A stretch of DNA of 64,000 bases from Sphingobacterium yanglingense (GCF_004363245.1 NZ_SNYV01000014.1:248001-312000), one strand, 5' to 3'; shown: positions 34,629 to 44,062, counted from the first letter of the stretch. Made by a program: numbers and translations. The notes: a model not told the origin generated them from the sequence alone.

Positions 34629-35296
34629 AAGAGATTTTTGGAGACTCTATCGAGTTTAGGTACCGGAACCAATATTCGCTGTTATCAGGTGTTTTTATAA
34701 ATTGTAAGCAAGGCGAGGTCGTGGCGCTCTTAGGGCGTAATGGCTGTGGTAAATCTACTCTTTTAAAGATTCTTTTCGGGATAGTTCATCCAAAAAATGG
34801 ATTTGTTTCTATCAATAACAGGCGATATAAACGAGGGTATATGTCGAAAGAACTATGTTATTTGCCACAACACAGTTTTTTGCCTACTTATAAAACTGTT
34901 TCCCAGATGATATACTTTATGGTCGATAAAAAGGAAGACAGAGAGCGTATCGCTGCAGATACGGTGTTGGATAAAGTATTGTCCTCAAAAATTGCTGATT
35001 TATCAGTAGGAGAGAAAAGGTATCTGGAGTTGACCTTGTTGTTGGCTCGGCAGGCTACCTTTTACTTGCTGGATGAGCCATTTTCTGGAGTTTCTCCTTA
35101 TTTGAAAGAAAAGATTCAACAGGTGATTCAAGATAATTGCGGACAAAAGGGCTTTATCATCTCGGATCACCATTATAATTCTGTTTTAGATATCAGTACA
35201 CGAATTTTGCTGCTTCAAAATGGAGGTTGTAGATCCATAGTAAATAAAAAGGATCTGGAATATTTTTATGTTCCGGAGGGAACTTTTGATGATTAA
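34619..35296 (+). CDS. ABC transporter ATP-binding protein of a minimal module
   Basis: 225 residues with a complete set of ABC motifs: Walker A ALLGRNGCGKSTLLK (about 35-49), a Q-loop Gln in CYLPQHSF, the signature reduced to LSVGEKRYLEL, Walker B TFYLLDEPF and the switch His in ISDHHY. Key residues are intact, so ATPase activity is expected. The gene starts inside the small membrane-protein gene upstream. No full permease, periplasmic binding protein or outer-membrane factor is adjacent, and the next gene (dihydroorotase) has its own -7 motif. The cargo is unknown. Confidence 0.88.
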   Translation: MAVKEIFGDSIEFRYRNQYSLLSGVFINCKQGEVVALLGRNGCGKSTLLKILFGIVHPKNGFVSINNRRYKRGYMSKELCYLPQHSFLPTYKTVSQMIYFMVDKKEDRERIAADTVLDKVLSSKIADLSVGEKRYLELTLLLARQATFYLLDEPFSGVSPYLKEKIQQVIQDNCGQKGFIISDHHYNSVLDISTRILLLQNGGCRSIVNKKDLEYFYVPEGTFDD

Positions 35297-35360
35297 AATA
35301 GGTGCGGACAATTTTGTTTAGTAAGTTTGTGTATCATTTTAATCTTACTTAAATCAAGAT

Positions 35361-36695
35361 ATGTCATCTCTTTTAATAAAAAATGCACAGGTCGTAAACG
35401 AAGGAAAAATAGAAGCCTTAGATCTGTTTGTGAAAAATGGGCGGATAGAAAAAATAGGAAAGCAACTCGACTTGCACGCCGATAGGGAGATTAATGCTGA
35501 AGGGTTACATCTTTTACCTGGTTTGATCGATGATCAAGTACATTTTCGTGAACCAGGCTTGACCTATAAGGCAGATATCTTTACAGAGAGCCGTGCCGCG
35601 GTAGCAGGAGGCACGACCTCATTTATGGAGATGCCAAACACTGTTCCTAATACGCTTACCCAACGTTTGTTACAGGACAAGTACGATATTGGACAGGACA
35701 GTTCGCTAGCGAACTATTCGTTTTTTATGGGAGCAGGAAATGACAATCTGAGTGAGGTGTTGAAGACTAATCCTCGTGATGTCTGTGGGATTAAAGTATT
35801 CATGGGGTCTTCTACTGGAAATATGTTGGTCGATAATGAGGCTGCCTTAGAACAAATCTTTAAAAATGCACCGACACTGGTAGCTACCCATTGTGAAGAC
35901 GAAGCTACTGTCAAAGCTAATCTAGCTCATTATAAAGAGCTTTACGGCGATCAGGTCACTATTGAGATGCATCCTCTGATTCGCTCAGAAGAGGCTTGTT
36001 ACCTATCCTCTTCCAAAGCTGTTGAACTAGCAAAAAGGAATAACACAAGACTTCATATTTTACATATCTCAACGGGTAAGGAAACAGCTTTGTTTGCTAA
36101 TAATATTCCGTTAGAACAAAAGCGGATTACAGCGGAAGCCTGTATTCACCATCTTTGGTTTTCAGATGCGGATTACAAGACAAAGGGCAATTATATCAAA
36201 TGGAATCCTGCTGTAAAAACAGCTGCAGATAGAGATCAGATTTTAGCTGCGGTTTTGGACGGACATATCGACGTGATTGCGACAGATCATGCACCACACA
36301 CAATCGAAGAGAAAGAACAAACCTATCTGCAGGCACCTTCTGGGGGGCCTTTGGTGCAACACGCGCTTCAAGCTTTATTGGATCTGGTGAAACAAGGAAA
36401 GATGACGCTTGAGCAGCTGGTTCAAAAGACAGCACATAACACCGCGATTTGTTTCGAAATAGAGCAACGGGGCTACATTCGCGAAGGTTATTGGGCAGAT
36501 TTAGTGTTAGTGGATCTGAATAAAACATATACGGTGACTAAAGATAATATTCTTTCCAAGTGCGGTTGGTCACCTTACGAAGGACATACTTTTTCTTCTA
36601 CGATAGTGCATACAATTGTTTCTGGAAATCTTGCGTACAGTGAAGGTAAGATAATAGAAGTAGGGTCTGGACATCGGTTATTGTTTAATAGGTAA
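35361..36695 (+). CDS. pyrC: Dihydroorotase (class I-like)
   Basis: Zinc amidohydrolase that interconverts carbamoyl-aspartate and dihydroorotate in pyrimidine synthesis. 444 residues. Visible marks: LIDDQVHFREPG (57-66), GIKVFMGSSTGNM (carbamylated-Lys region), VATHCEDE, LHILHISTGKE and DVIATDHAPHT with catalytic Asp. In the usual DxHxHxR metal motif the first His is Gln59 (CAA at 35535-35537). This may be a lineage feature, with altered metal occupancy. It stands alone, with TAAGTTTG at 35322-35329 as a likely -7 box. Confidence 0.93.
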   Translation: MSSLLIKNAQVVNEGKIEALDLFVKNGRIEKIGKQLDLHADREINAEGLHLLPGLIDDQVHFREPGLTYKADIFTESRAAVAGGTTSFMEMPNTVPNTLTQRLLQDKYDIGQDSSLANYSFFMGAGNDNLSEVLKTNPRDVCGIKVFMGSSTGNMLVDNEAALEQIFKNAPTLVATHCEDEATVKANLAHYKELYGDQVTIEMHPLIRSEEACYLSSSKAVELAKRNNTRLHILHISTGKETALFANNIPLEQKRITAEACIHHLWFSDADYKTKGNYIKWNPAVKTAADRDQILAAVLDGHIDVIATDHAPHTIEEKEQTYLQAPSGGPLVQHALQALLDLVKQGKMTLEQLVQKTAHNTAICFEIEQRGYIREGYWADLVLVDLNKTYTVTKDNILSKCGWSPYEGHTFSSTIVHTIVSGNLAYSEGKIIEVGSGHRLLFNR

Positions 36696-36700
36696 GGGAA

Positions 36701-36760
36701 GTTATAAGGTTATAAAGTTACAGAGTTATAACCTCCATAACTATCATAACCTCTATAACT
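36701..36760. repeat. Octamer-phased tandem repeat folding back on itself
   Basis: Four consecutive 8-mers, GTTATAAG, GTTATAAA, GTTACAGA and GTTATAAC (36701-36732), are followed by 9-nt units of the complementary pattern (ATAACTATC, ATAACCTCT) up to 36760. The two halves can pair almost end to end, e.g. AAGTTATA with TATAACTT. It lies between dihydroorotase and the LD-carboxypeptidase gene. Confidence 0.7.
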
Positions 36761-36774
36761 TAAATTATCATTCT

Positions 36775-37821
36775 ATGAACAAAAGAGATTTTTTAAAAAG
36801 TCTGGGGCTTGGAGCGGGGGCGCTTACCTTGTCAAAGTTCGCTAACGCAGATTCCTACTTTTCTAGTGCCAAGGCTCTGTTGAAAGGGAATGTACTGAAA
36901 GTAGGTGATACCATAGGGCTTATTGCTCCTGCAGGGGCCGTAGAAGATGAAGAATCTATCCGTATGGCCAAAGAGGTGTTTGCCTACTTTGGCTTTTCTG
37001 TAAAAGAAGGTAAAAATATCCGAGCGCGCTATGGCAATTTAGCAGGTACCGATGAGCAGCGTTTGGAAGACTTGCATGCCATGTTTGCAGATCAGTCGGT
37101 AAAGGCAATTGTCTGTATTCGGGGAGGAAATGGAGCCTCTCGGCTATTGCATCGTATCGATTACAACCTGATTGCAAATAATCCAAAGATATTGCTAGGT
37201 TATAGCGATGTGACGGCATTACTACTCGCTTTTTACACCAAGGTGGGGCTGGTGTCTTTTCACGGTGTAGTAGGTATCAGCACCTGGAGTAACTATGTCG
37301 CTCAGTTGTTTAAAGATCAGTTTTTTGATAATAAGTTAGCCAGTTTCGAGAATCCAAAAAAATCCGACACACAGATTATACAGTATAAAGATCGGATACA
37401 GACGATAACGCCAGGTGTTGCTGAGGGGACTATTCTTGGAGGAAATTTAACGCTTCTCGCTGGATTATGTGGGACTCCTTACCTACCTGATTTTACGGAT
37501 AAAATATTGTTTCTAGAGGAGATCGATGAGAAGTCAGATCGTTTGGACCGTATGTTCTGTCAACTGATGAATGCAGGGGTGCTATCGCAAATAAAAGGGT
37601 TTATATTCGGTAAATGTACCAACTGCGGCCCCTCTGGTGGATACGGAGCACTTACGGTTGAGCAGATGCTCACAGATTACATTAAGCCATTGGGGATCCC
37701 GGCGTATTCTGGCGCGATGATTGGGCATATCTCGGATCAGTTCCTGATGCCTGTGGGCGTTCGTGTCCGTATGGATGCGAGTATAGGGAAGATCGAATAT
37801 TTAGAAAAATCACTACTATGA
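36775..37821 (+). CDS. LD-carboxypeptidase (peptidase S66)
   Basis: Serine peptidase family that removes the terminal D-Ala from L,D-linked muropeptide tetrapeptides during murein recycling (or, in MccF-type members, cleaves microcin conjugates). 348 residues. The N-terminus MNKRDFLKSLGLGAGALTLS is a Tat-like signal with Lys-Arg in place of the twin arginines. Catalytic marks are CIRGGNGASRLL, the nucleophile Ser144 in LGYSDVTALL, a Glu in LEEIDEKSDRLDRMF and a late His in GHISDQF. The stop overlaps the next ATG by 4 bp (ATGA), so coupled translation with the M14 gene is likely. Confidence 0.93.
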   Translation: MNKRDFLKSLGLGAGALTLSKFANADSYFSSAKALLKGNVLKVGDTIGLIAPAGAVEDEESIRMAKEVFAYFGFSVKEGKNIRARYGNLAGTDEQRLEDLHAMFADQSVKAIVCIRGGNGASRLLHRIDYNLIANNPKILLGYSDVTALLLAFYTKVGLVSFHGVVGISTWSNYVAQLFKDQFFDNKLASFENPKKSDTQIIQYKDRIQTITPGVAEGTILGGNLTLLAGLCGTPYLPDFTDKILFLEEIDEKSDRLDRMFCQLMNAGVLSQIKGFIFGKCTNCGPSGGYGALTVEQMLTDYIKPLGIPAYSGAMIGHISDQFLMPVGVRVRMDASIGKIEYLEKSLL

Positions 37822-39320
37822 AGCTGCTCGCTATTCTGTTAATTCTTGGTGCAATTACAACATGTGAAAGGGGAGAGACACCCGTTTCAGATTATTCTTC
37901 AGCTATGAATTTGGATACAATTACATATAATACAATATATAGTACTTATAAAGAACCCTCACTTCAATACCGTCGCTTTAAACATTCAGATGTCGATGCT
38001 TTAATACAGGAACGTAAAGATAAGGCTGTTTTAAAGGTCGACCCTATAGGTAAATCATTTGAAGGAAGAGCAATCTATGAGTTGACTTACGGTGGTGGGG
38101 ACAAAGTAGTGATGCTTTGGTCTCAGATGCATGGTGATGAGCCTACAGCGACGATGGCACTATTCGATTTGTTTAACTTTTTAGAAGGCAAAGACGATGG
38201 ACAGGATACGGTGCGCGAATTGCTGAAAAGTAAGCTGAAACTGCACTTTATACCCATGTTAAACCCTGATGGAGCAGAACGGTTTACTCGACGTACTGCC
38301 CAAAGTATTGATATGAACAGAGATGCCCGAGCGGGGCAGACCGTAGAGGGAGCGTTATTAAAAGAAAGGGCTAAATTTTTGAAACCGAGATATGGGTTTA
38401 ATCTGCATGACCAGAATATTTATTATAATGTTCCAGAGACAAGCAATCCGGTGCAGATATCTTTATTGGCCCCTGCCTATAATTACGAAAGAGAAATCAA
38501 TACCGTACGTGGAGACGCTATGAAGATTATTGTTGGGATGAATAGACTACTTCAACAATATATACCTGATGCGGTAGCCAAATATGATGATGCACATACA
38601 CCAAGGGGCTTTGGTGATAACTTTCAATCTTGGGGAGCGAGTACAGTCCTGATCGAATCTGGAGGGCGCAAGGGGGATACTGAAAAGCAAGAAATACGAA
38701 GGTTAAATTTTATCATTATCCTGAATGCCTTAATTCAGATTGCGGAAGGATCATATGGTCAATATGAGGTCCAAGACTATGAAAAGATACCATTTAATGC
38801 GTCGCAACTACATGATGTCGTCATTCGGAATCTAGCTGTAAAAACAGACTCTACCGCGTATCAAACAGATATTGCTATTCGTAGAGGGGAGACCACCGTT
38901 GATCGGGATTATTTTGTAAGGGGCAGAGTCGAAGATATTGGTGATTTGCAGGAGTCATTCGGTTATGATGAAATAGATGCAAAGGGATTACAATTTATTC
39001 CGGCCAAGGTATCCAGTATGGTATTGGATAGTGCAGCTGTTCTTAGCCAAAAAGATGCATTTGATCTATTGAAAAAAGGAATTATGGCCGTCCCTGTGAA
39101 GTCTATTGGAGGATCTAGAGCAAGTAGTCTGCATAGTCTGCCGATCCATTTCTTTACGCAGAAGCAGTTTTTTCCTACGACCAGTATGGATTTAGGTGGG
39201 ACAGCAAATTTTTATATAGGTGATAAGGCAGGAAAGCTGTACTATGCTGTGTTTAACGGATATCTGATAGATCTGTCCAAGGACATTAATGGAAAGCTGT
39301 TTAAAAGTAGAGTACATTAA
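37818..39320 (+). CDS. M14-family zinc carboxypeptidase-like protein, probably a lipoprotein
   Basis: 500 residues with an N-terminal hydrophobic stretch and possible lipobox (GAITTC, Cys16). The zinc motif HxxE is QMHGDEPT (His105, Glu108). Next come MLNPDGAERF and SIDMNRD, typical of M14 peptidases, then NLHDQN (third ligand His) and VLIESGGRKGD (catalytic Glu region). A long beta-rich C-terminal extension of about 150 residues follows. It is translationally coupled to the upstream LD-carboxypeptidase, which suggests the pair act on cell-wall peptides. The substrate is not certain. Confidence 0.85.
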   Translation: MKLLAILLILGAITTCERGETPVSDYSSAMNLDTITYNTIYSTYKEPSLQYRRFKHSDVDALIQERKDKAVLKVDPIGKSFEGRAIYELTYGGGDKVVMLWSQMHGDEPTATMALFDLFNFLEGKDDGQDTVRELLKSKLKLHFIPMLNPDGAERFTRRTAQSIDMNRDARAGQTVEGALLKERAKFLKPRYGFNLHDQNIYYNVPETSNPVQISLLAPAYNYEREINTVRGDAMKIIVGMNRLLQQYIPDAVAKYDDAHTPRGFGDNFQSWGASTVLIESGGRKGDTEKQEIRRLNFIIILNALIQIAEGSYGQYEVQDYEKIPFNASQLHDVVIRNLAVKTDSTAYQTDIAIRRGETTVDRDYFVRGRVEDIGDLQESFGYDEIDAKGLQFIPAKVSSMVLDSAAVLSQKDAFDLLKKGIMAVPVKSIGGSRASSLHSLPIHFFTQKQFFPTTSMDLGGTANFYIGDKAGKLYYAVFNGYLIDLSKDINGKLFKSRVH

Positions 39321-39334
39321 TAGCTGAGGTCTCG

Positions 39335-40504
39335 ATGAGTCGTAATCCCATTGTTATTATCGGTTCAGGCCCTGCAGGACTGATGGCTGCGCAGCAGTTG
39401 GCGATTCAAGGATATAAAGTGCATGTCTATGAACAGAACAAAGCAGCCGCCCGAAAGTTTTTAGTAGCGGGAGATGGAGGATTTAATCTTACACATAGCG
39501 AACCACTAAGTGCTTTTGTGGACAAATACGACGTTGCTCTTGTGCAGGATATAGTTCGGTCGTTCGATAATCAAGCTACTGTCGAATGGCTTTCCAAGAT
39601 CGGTATTCCGACCTATGTAGGTAGCTCAGGTAAAATATTTCCCGAAAGACATATCAAGCCCATTCAGGTATTACAGGCCTGGCTCGCCTATCTCAAAGAT
39701 TTGGGAGTATCCGTTTTCTATCAATTTCAAATGATGGATTTTGATATGCAAAATGTATATCTGAGTCATAAAGGAGAGATGGTAGCGTGTCAGTATGAAA
39801 GACTTATTTTGGGATTAGGAGGTGCTTCTTGGAAAAAGACTGGATCTGATGCCTTTTGGGTACCAATCTTTGAAAGAAAGGGAATTAATGTAATAGCTCT
39901 CGAGTCCGCTAATTCGGGATATAATACGCAAGAGGATTGGAGCGATATCGAAGGGCAGGCACTGAAGAACATACAGATACGTTATAAAAACTATACTAAG
40001 CTTGGTGAAATTGTTTTTACAAACTATGGCGTAGAAGGGAGTCCTCTTTATTACATGAATAGATTCACGCGACAGAAATCTTTCCCTTTCGATTTGGAGA
40101 TTGATTTAAAACCCAATATATCGACAGACAGTATTATAGAAAAGCTTTGTGGGGCAGGGAGTATTGTGTCGCTACTGAAAAATAACTTGAAGTTATCGAA
40201 AACCGCTATTGCCCTTCTGAAGCGACTAGACAAAGGTGTGTTTACAGACCCTAGATCACTTGCTATGATGATAAAGCAGTATCCGATTCATGTTACAGGT
40301 CTTAGGCCTATTGATGAAGTGATCTCCACTGCAGGTGGAGTTTCGTTTACAGAACTGGACGCTAGTCTCATGCTGCATAAGTTTCCCAATGTCTATTGCA
40401 TAGGAGAGATGTTGGATTGGGAAGCTCCTACTGGAGGCTATCTCTTACAAGGCTGTTTTAGTACTGGGGCTTGGGTCGCTAGAGCCATAGGTTTCTCGAC
40501 TTGA
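39335..40504 (+). CDS. Flavoprotein of the HI0933/YhiN type (NAD(P)/FAD oxidoreductase)
   Basis: 389 residues. The dinucleotide site is IVIIGSGPAGLMAAQQLA (residues 5-22), followed by a family block AAARKFLVAGDGGFNLTHSE. The C-terminal FAD-contact motif GEMLDWEAPTGGYLLQGCFSTGA is characteristic of this flavoprotein branch. It is a soluble enzyme of unknown substrate, 14 bp downstream of the M14 peptidase gene and probably co-transcribed with it. No Cys redox pair typical of disulfide reductases is seen. Confidence 0.88.
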   Translation: MSRNPIVIIGSGPAGLMAAQQLAIQGYKVHVYEQNKAAARKFLVAGDGGFNLTHSEPLSAFVDKYDVALVQDIVRSFDNQATVEWLSKIGIPTYVGSSGKIFPERHIKPIQVLQAWLAYLKDLGVSVFYQFQMMDFDMQNVYLSHKGEMVACQYERLILGLGGASWKKTGSDAFWVPIFERKGINVIALESANSGYNTQEDWSDIEGQALKNIQIRYKNYTKLGEIVFTNYGVEGSPLYYMNRFTRQKSFPFDLEIDLKPNISTDSIIEKLCGAGSIVSLLKNNLKLSKTAIALLKRLDKGVFTDPRSLAMMIKQYPIHVTGLRPIDEVISTAGGVSFTELDASLMLHKFPNVYCIGEMLDWEAPTGGYLLQGCFSTGAWVARAIGFST

Positions 40505-40528
40505 CCAGTTAAGAGTTGGGATTGTTCT

Positions 40529-41737
40529 TTACGATGTCTGTTCTAGATCCGCTATACTTTCAAATTTTTTACCTCTGTTGGCTTGTTTTTTCTCTACTTT
40601 CTGCAAAAATATAAAAGCTAGTATTGCACCAGTTGAAGCCATAACTACACCGATCAAAGAAGGGTAATTATAGCTTAGACCATAAGCGATAGGAATAGCG
40701 CCGAAATAAGCACCTAAAGAGTTTCCGATGTTAAAGGAGGCTTGGCCGCCAGCAGCAGCAAAGGTTTCTGCACCCTTCGCATTGTTGATCAACATCATCT
40801 GTAAAGGCGATCCTATACTAAATGCGATCATTCCTGTAATGAAAGCCATCGGGTAAGCTAATACTGTAATATGTGCTATAAAAAAGAGAATCAGTAGGCA
40901 GCAGGCCATTGCAGAAAAACTTGCTATAGCAGCCTTGCTAGGAGAGATACGGTCTGCTAATTTGCCTCCGATAATATTTCCTACAAACATACCTGCACCG
41001 ATGAGTATCATGATGATGGATACCTGATCCGGAGAAAGCCCAGAGACGGTAGTGACCAGTTTTGAAATATAGCTGATCCAGGCAAAGAGACCCCCTGTCC
41101 CGATAGCGATTACAGCGACCATTAGCCACGCATCCCAACGTTTGAAATAACTTATCTGTTGAATGACATTGTTGTTCTTATTGGCTGGAATAACAGGCAT
41201 CCAAAAGTAAATGGCCAGAAACGTAATTAAACCTAAAAGGGATATAACTGCATAGGTTATCCGCCACGAATAATGATGTCCAATATAGGTCCCCAACGGT
41301 ACACCTGCAAGATTAGCTATTGTCATCCCTGTAAACATCATAGAGATGGCCTGTGCTTCTTTACCAGGTTTAGCGAGCCTAGCGGCTACGACTGAACCTA
41401 TTCCAAAAAATGCGCCATGGGGTAAACCTGATATAAAGCGTGAGATGAAGAGACTCCAATGGTTAGGAGCTATGGTAAAAAGCGCATTAAAAACAAAGAA
41501 AAGCAACATTAAGAAAAGTAATACTTTTTTTGCAGGGTATCTGGACGTAGCAGCAACTAATGTTGGAGCGCCAACGACCACGCCCAAGGCGTAAAGTCCT
41601 ATCAGATTGCTGGCTGTAGGAATATCAATATTAATATCAGTAGCGATGTCGGGTAATATCCCCATCATCGTAAATTCAGTCATTCCGATGGCGAGACCAC
41701 CAAAAGCTAACGCAACTAACCCTTTATTTATAGACAT
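40529..41737 (-). CDS. MFS transporter, DHA1-type (AraJ/purine-efflux-like)
   Basis: 402 residues with 12 predicted membrane helices. The first helix carries LAIGMTEFTMMGILPDIATDI, a signature of DHA1 exporters, and the cytoplasmic loop motif is ARKPGKEAQA-like (AARLAKPGKEAQAIS). The C-terminus is a short basic tail (KVEKKQANRGKKFES). It lies convergent to the flavoprotein gene. It is probably an efflux pump for a sugar, nucleoside or drug; the substrate is not readable. A CAAAATTA -7 element is at 41814-41821 on its strand, with a small ACCTCC/GGAGGT hairpin between it and the start codon. Confidence 0.87.
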   Translation of the reverse strand: MSINKGLVALAFGGLAIGMTEFTMMGILPDIATDINIDIPTASNLIGLYALGVVVGAPTLVAATSRYPAKKVLLFLMLLFFVFNALFTIAPNHWSLFISRFISGLPHGAFFGIGSVVAARLAKPGKEAQAISMMFTGMTIANLAGVPLGTYIGHHYSWRITYAVISLLGLITFLAIYFWMPVIPANKNNNVIQQISYFKRWDAWLMVAVIAIGTGGLFAWISYISKLVTTVSGLSPDQVSIIMILIGAGMFVGNIIGGKLADRISPSKAAIASFSAMACCLLILFFIAHITVLAYPMAFITGMIAFSIGSPLQMMLINNAKGAETFAAAGGQASFNIGNSLGAYFGAIPIAYGLSYNYPSLIGVVMASTGAILAFIFLQKVEKKQANRGKKFESIADLEQTS

Positions 41738-41843
41738 TTAAAACCTGTTTAGGAAAAGAACTCATCTATATGATGAACGCTTCGGTACCTCCATAGGAGG
41801 TGTTTGAAGGGGGCAAAATTAAGGTTTTATATCTAATGGGAAA

Positions 41844-41920
41844 GTAAAATCGCAAAATCGTGAAACTGTGAAAATTCACCCATTTACGATTTTACCCTCT
41901 AACTCCTTAACTTTCTGACT
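41844..41920. repeat. Octamer-phased fold-back repeat at the 3' side of the DUF937 gene
   Basis: Four consecutive degenerate 8-mers (AAAATCGC, AAAATCGT, GAAACTGT, GAAAATTC at 41846-41877) are followed by CGATTTTAC (41887-41895), which pairs with GTAAAATCG at 41844. Three more 8-mers (CTCTAACT, CCTTAACT, TTCTGACT) run up to the DUF937 stop codon. Confidence 0.6.
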
Positions 41921-42583
41921 CTACTTTGTAAACATTCCGACGAGGGAGTCCAATACCGAACCTTTCTGATTTGCGTCTTTACCTTTGTTGAAAAAGTCCC
42001 CTACTAGATCTCCTAGACCACCGATTTCTGTCGGAGTTTGCTGTGTTTCTTCCTGCGATCCACCGAGTACCGACCCCAGGATACTACCAAGAATTCCACC
42101 ACCAGCCGAAGAACCGGATTGGCCCCCCATTAGACCACCTAATAAATCACCGATACCTCCTCCGGAAGATTGTTCTTGTTTCTGTTTACCCAGATATCCC
42201 ATTACAAGAGGGGCTAAGATGGCTAGTACACTGCCGATTTTGTCCGTTGATATCCCTGTCTTAGCGGCGAGGTTGTCCTTTACCATTTCGGTGTTGTTTC
42301 CAAACATGTGGTTTACAATTTTATTGTCGTCTTCTGTAGGCCCCTGTCCAAGTAATCCACCGATTTGATCCAGTATACCACCATTATGCTGATCTAACGC
42401 TTTGTTAATGCCAGCTTCTTGTTCTGTTCCTTTTTTTGAATTGTAGTTCAATGCTGCAATCATCAATGGGACTGCTGCCGCTACGAGCCATTTAGCCTTG
42501 CTTTCTTCTATGTTCAATAGGTTGGCTATCGCAGATATCGCCTTTGAGCCTACTCCGCCTGTAACTAAGTCTGTTATATTCAT
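41921..42583 (-). CDS. DUF937 domain protein
   Basis: 220 residues. The N-terminal 140 residues are the helical DUF937 domain: ISAIANLLNIEESKAKWLVAAAVPLMIAAL, GILDQIGGLLGQG, and AILAPLVMGYLGKQKQEQ. A Gly/Ser-rich repeat segment follows (GGGIGDLLGGLMGGQSGSS and GILGSILGSVLGG), then a short Gln/Thr stretch and FFNKGKDANQK. No signal peptide is present. DUF937 (YidB-like) proteins have no settled function. It is monocistronic and divergent from the DUF2891 gene, 68 bp away. Confidence 0.88.
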   Translation of the reverse strand: MNITDLVTGGVGSKAISAIANLLNIEESKAKWLVAAAVPLMIAALNYNSKKGTEQEAGINKALDQHNGGILDQIGGLLGQGPTEDDNKIVNHMFGNNTEMVKDNLAAKTGISTDKIGSVLAILAPLVMGYLGKQKQEQSSGGGIGDLLGGLMGGQSGSSAGGGILGSILGSVLGGSQEETQQTPTEIGGLGDLVGDFFNKGKDANQKGSVLDSLVGMFTK

Positions 42584-42651
42584 GATTTGATAGTTTAATG
42601 TAATTATGATAATTTTAAAGAATTCTATATAAAGCTAAATAAAAATACGAA

Positions 42652-43770
42652 ATGCAAATTAAACTATGGATCCCTTTGGCACTTGTCTGCGGTATTTCTT
42701 TTTCTAATTGTAGCAATAATTCGGCAACAAAGGAATCTGGAGATAATAAGGACGAGACCACGCATATTAATCTTACTGAAGAGCAAGCAAGTCAGATTTT
42801 TTCCTTGCCAATCCACTGTCTTGAGGTGGAATATCCCAATAAACTCGGCCAGGTATTGGGATCGAGTGCTGATTTAAAGTCGCCAAAGCAGTTACGGCCT
42901 ATATTTTATGGTTGTTTTGATTGGCATTCATCGGTACACGGTTACTGGTCTATTGTAGAACTCTTGCAAAAATATCCGGATCTGGATAAGGAGGGTAAAG
43001 TACGGGCTATATTGAATCAACATATCACTCCCGAAAATGTTGCAATAGAGCTGGCTTTTTTTAACGATAAAAACAACACTAGTTTTGAACGAACCTATGG
43101 ATGGGCCTGGTTGTTTAAACTTCAGGAGAGCTTGAGCAATTGGGATGATGCCGACGCACAAAAGTGGAAGGCAGATTTACAGCCCCTAGTGGATCTGTTG
43201 GTGGTACGTTATAAGGAATATCTACCTAAATTAGTATACCCTATTCGTGCCGGTCAACATGATAATTCTGCATTTGGGCTATCTCTATCGTTGGATTATG
43301 CAAAGACAGTTGGAGATAAAGACTTTGAAGCCATACTGAAAGAACATGGTAAACGGCTTTTTGTTAATGATATCAATTGTAATCTGGCCTATGAGCCCAG
43401 TGGTTATGATTTTTTATCACCGTGTCTGGAGGAAGCTTACTTGATGAGTAAAGTGTTGGATACAGCGCCTTATCGTGTATGGTTGAAAAAATTTATGCCT
43501 AATTTATTAGACACAGACTTTGCTATTTCTCCTGCTGTCGTAAAAGATCGCACAGATGGAAAATTGGTTCACCTTGATGGCTTAAATTACAGCCGTGGCG
43601 CCTGTCTATATGGTATTGCTAAGGTTTTGCCTGAGTTATCACATTTGAAGAAAATTGCAAACCAACATATTGCGTTTTCACTTCCTAATCTGTCCGCACA
43701 AGACGATTATATGGGGTCGCATTGGCTTGGGACTTTTGCTCTTTATGCAATAGCTCACGCTCAACAATAA
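42652..43770 (+). CDS. DUF2891 family lipoprotein
   Basis: 372 residues. A signal sequence with Cys in SFSNCSNNS suggests a lipoprotein. The body is alpha/alpha-barrel-like with conserved blocks PIFYGCFDWHSSVHGYW, FERTYGWAWLFKLQ, GQHDNSAFGLSLSLDYA and FLSPCLEEAYLMSKV, matching DUF2891. The fold suggests a carbohydrate-binding or glycoside-like enzyme, but catalysis is not established. The stop is 13 bp from the convergent small gene. Confidence 0.88.
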   Translation: MQIKLWIPLALVCGISFSNCSNNSATKESGDNKDETTHINLTEEQASQIFSLPIHCLEVEYPNKLGQVLGSSADLKSPKQLRPIFYGCFDWHSSVHGYWSIVELLQKYPDLDKEGKVRAILNQHITPENVAIELAFFNDKNNTSFERTYGWAWLFKLQESLSNWDDADAQKWKADLQPLVDLLVVRYKEYLPKLVYPIRAGQHDNSAFGLSLSLDYAKTVGDKDFEAILKEHGKRLFVNDINCNLAYEPSGYDFLSPCLEEAYLMSKVLDTAPYRVWLKKFMPNLLDTDFAISPAVVKDRTDGKLVHLDGLNYSRGACLYGIAKVLPELSHLKKIANQHIAFSLPNLSAQDDYMGSHWLGTFALYAIAHAQQ

Positions 43771-43783
43771 TCTAATAAGCCTA

Positions 43784-44062
43784 TTATTCGCAACTGTGCT
43801 CACCAGTACAGATAGGGACTAATGTGTTTTCAACGAGCTTTACCGGTACAGATAGGATACTGGTGAAGCCGTCGTTTTTGGTGATGATGCGAGACAGGTC
43901 AATACCTTTTTTTGAAAAAGTAGCGATAATAGCTGTTCTAAAAGTCGATTTAGAAGAGCCCCAACCTTTCTCTTTTATCGTTTCGTTGTTAAGGTCAATA
44001 AGTTCTTCTGTAGAATAGTGTGCAAACTTCTCTAGTAAGTGTTGATAGAATGATGTTGCCAT
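43784..44062 (-). CDS. Small conserved hypothetical protein (92 aa)
   Basis: 92 residues, soluble and mixed alpha/beta: HLLEKFAHYSTEELIDLNNETIKEKGWGSSKSTFRTAII, then a C-terminal strand pair ending CTGEHSCE with two Cys six residues apart. No family is recognised. A perfect 10-bp inverted repeat (ATACAATTTA 44061-44070 with TAAATTGTAT 44091-44100) overlaps the second and third bases of the start codon, so the mRNA start could be sequestered in a hairpin. Confidence 0.7.
   Translation of the reverse strand: MATSFYQHLLEKFAHYSTEELIDLNNETIKEKGWGSSKSTFRTAIIATFSKKGIDLSRIITKNDGFTSILSVPVKLVENTLVPICTGEHSCE

Noticed and set aside
36701-36760. CRISPR array
   Set aside because: The units are 8-9 nt with no spacers of constant length and no cas genes in the window.
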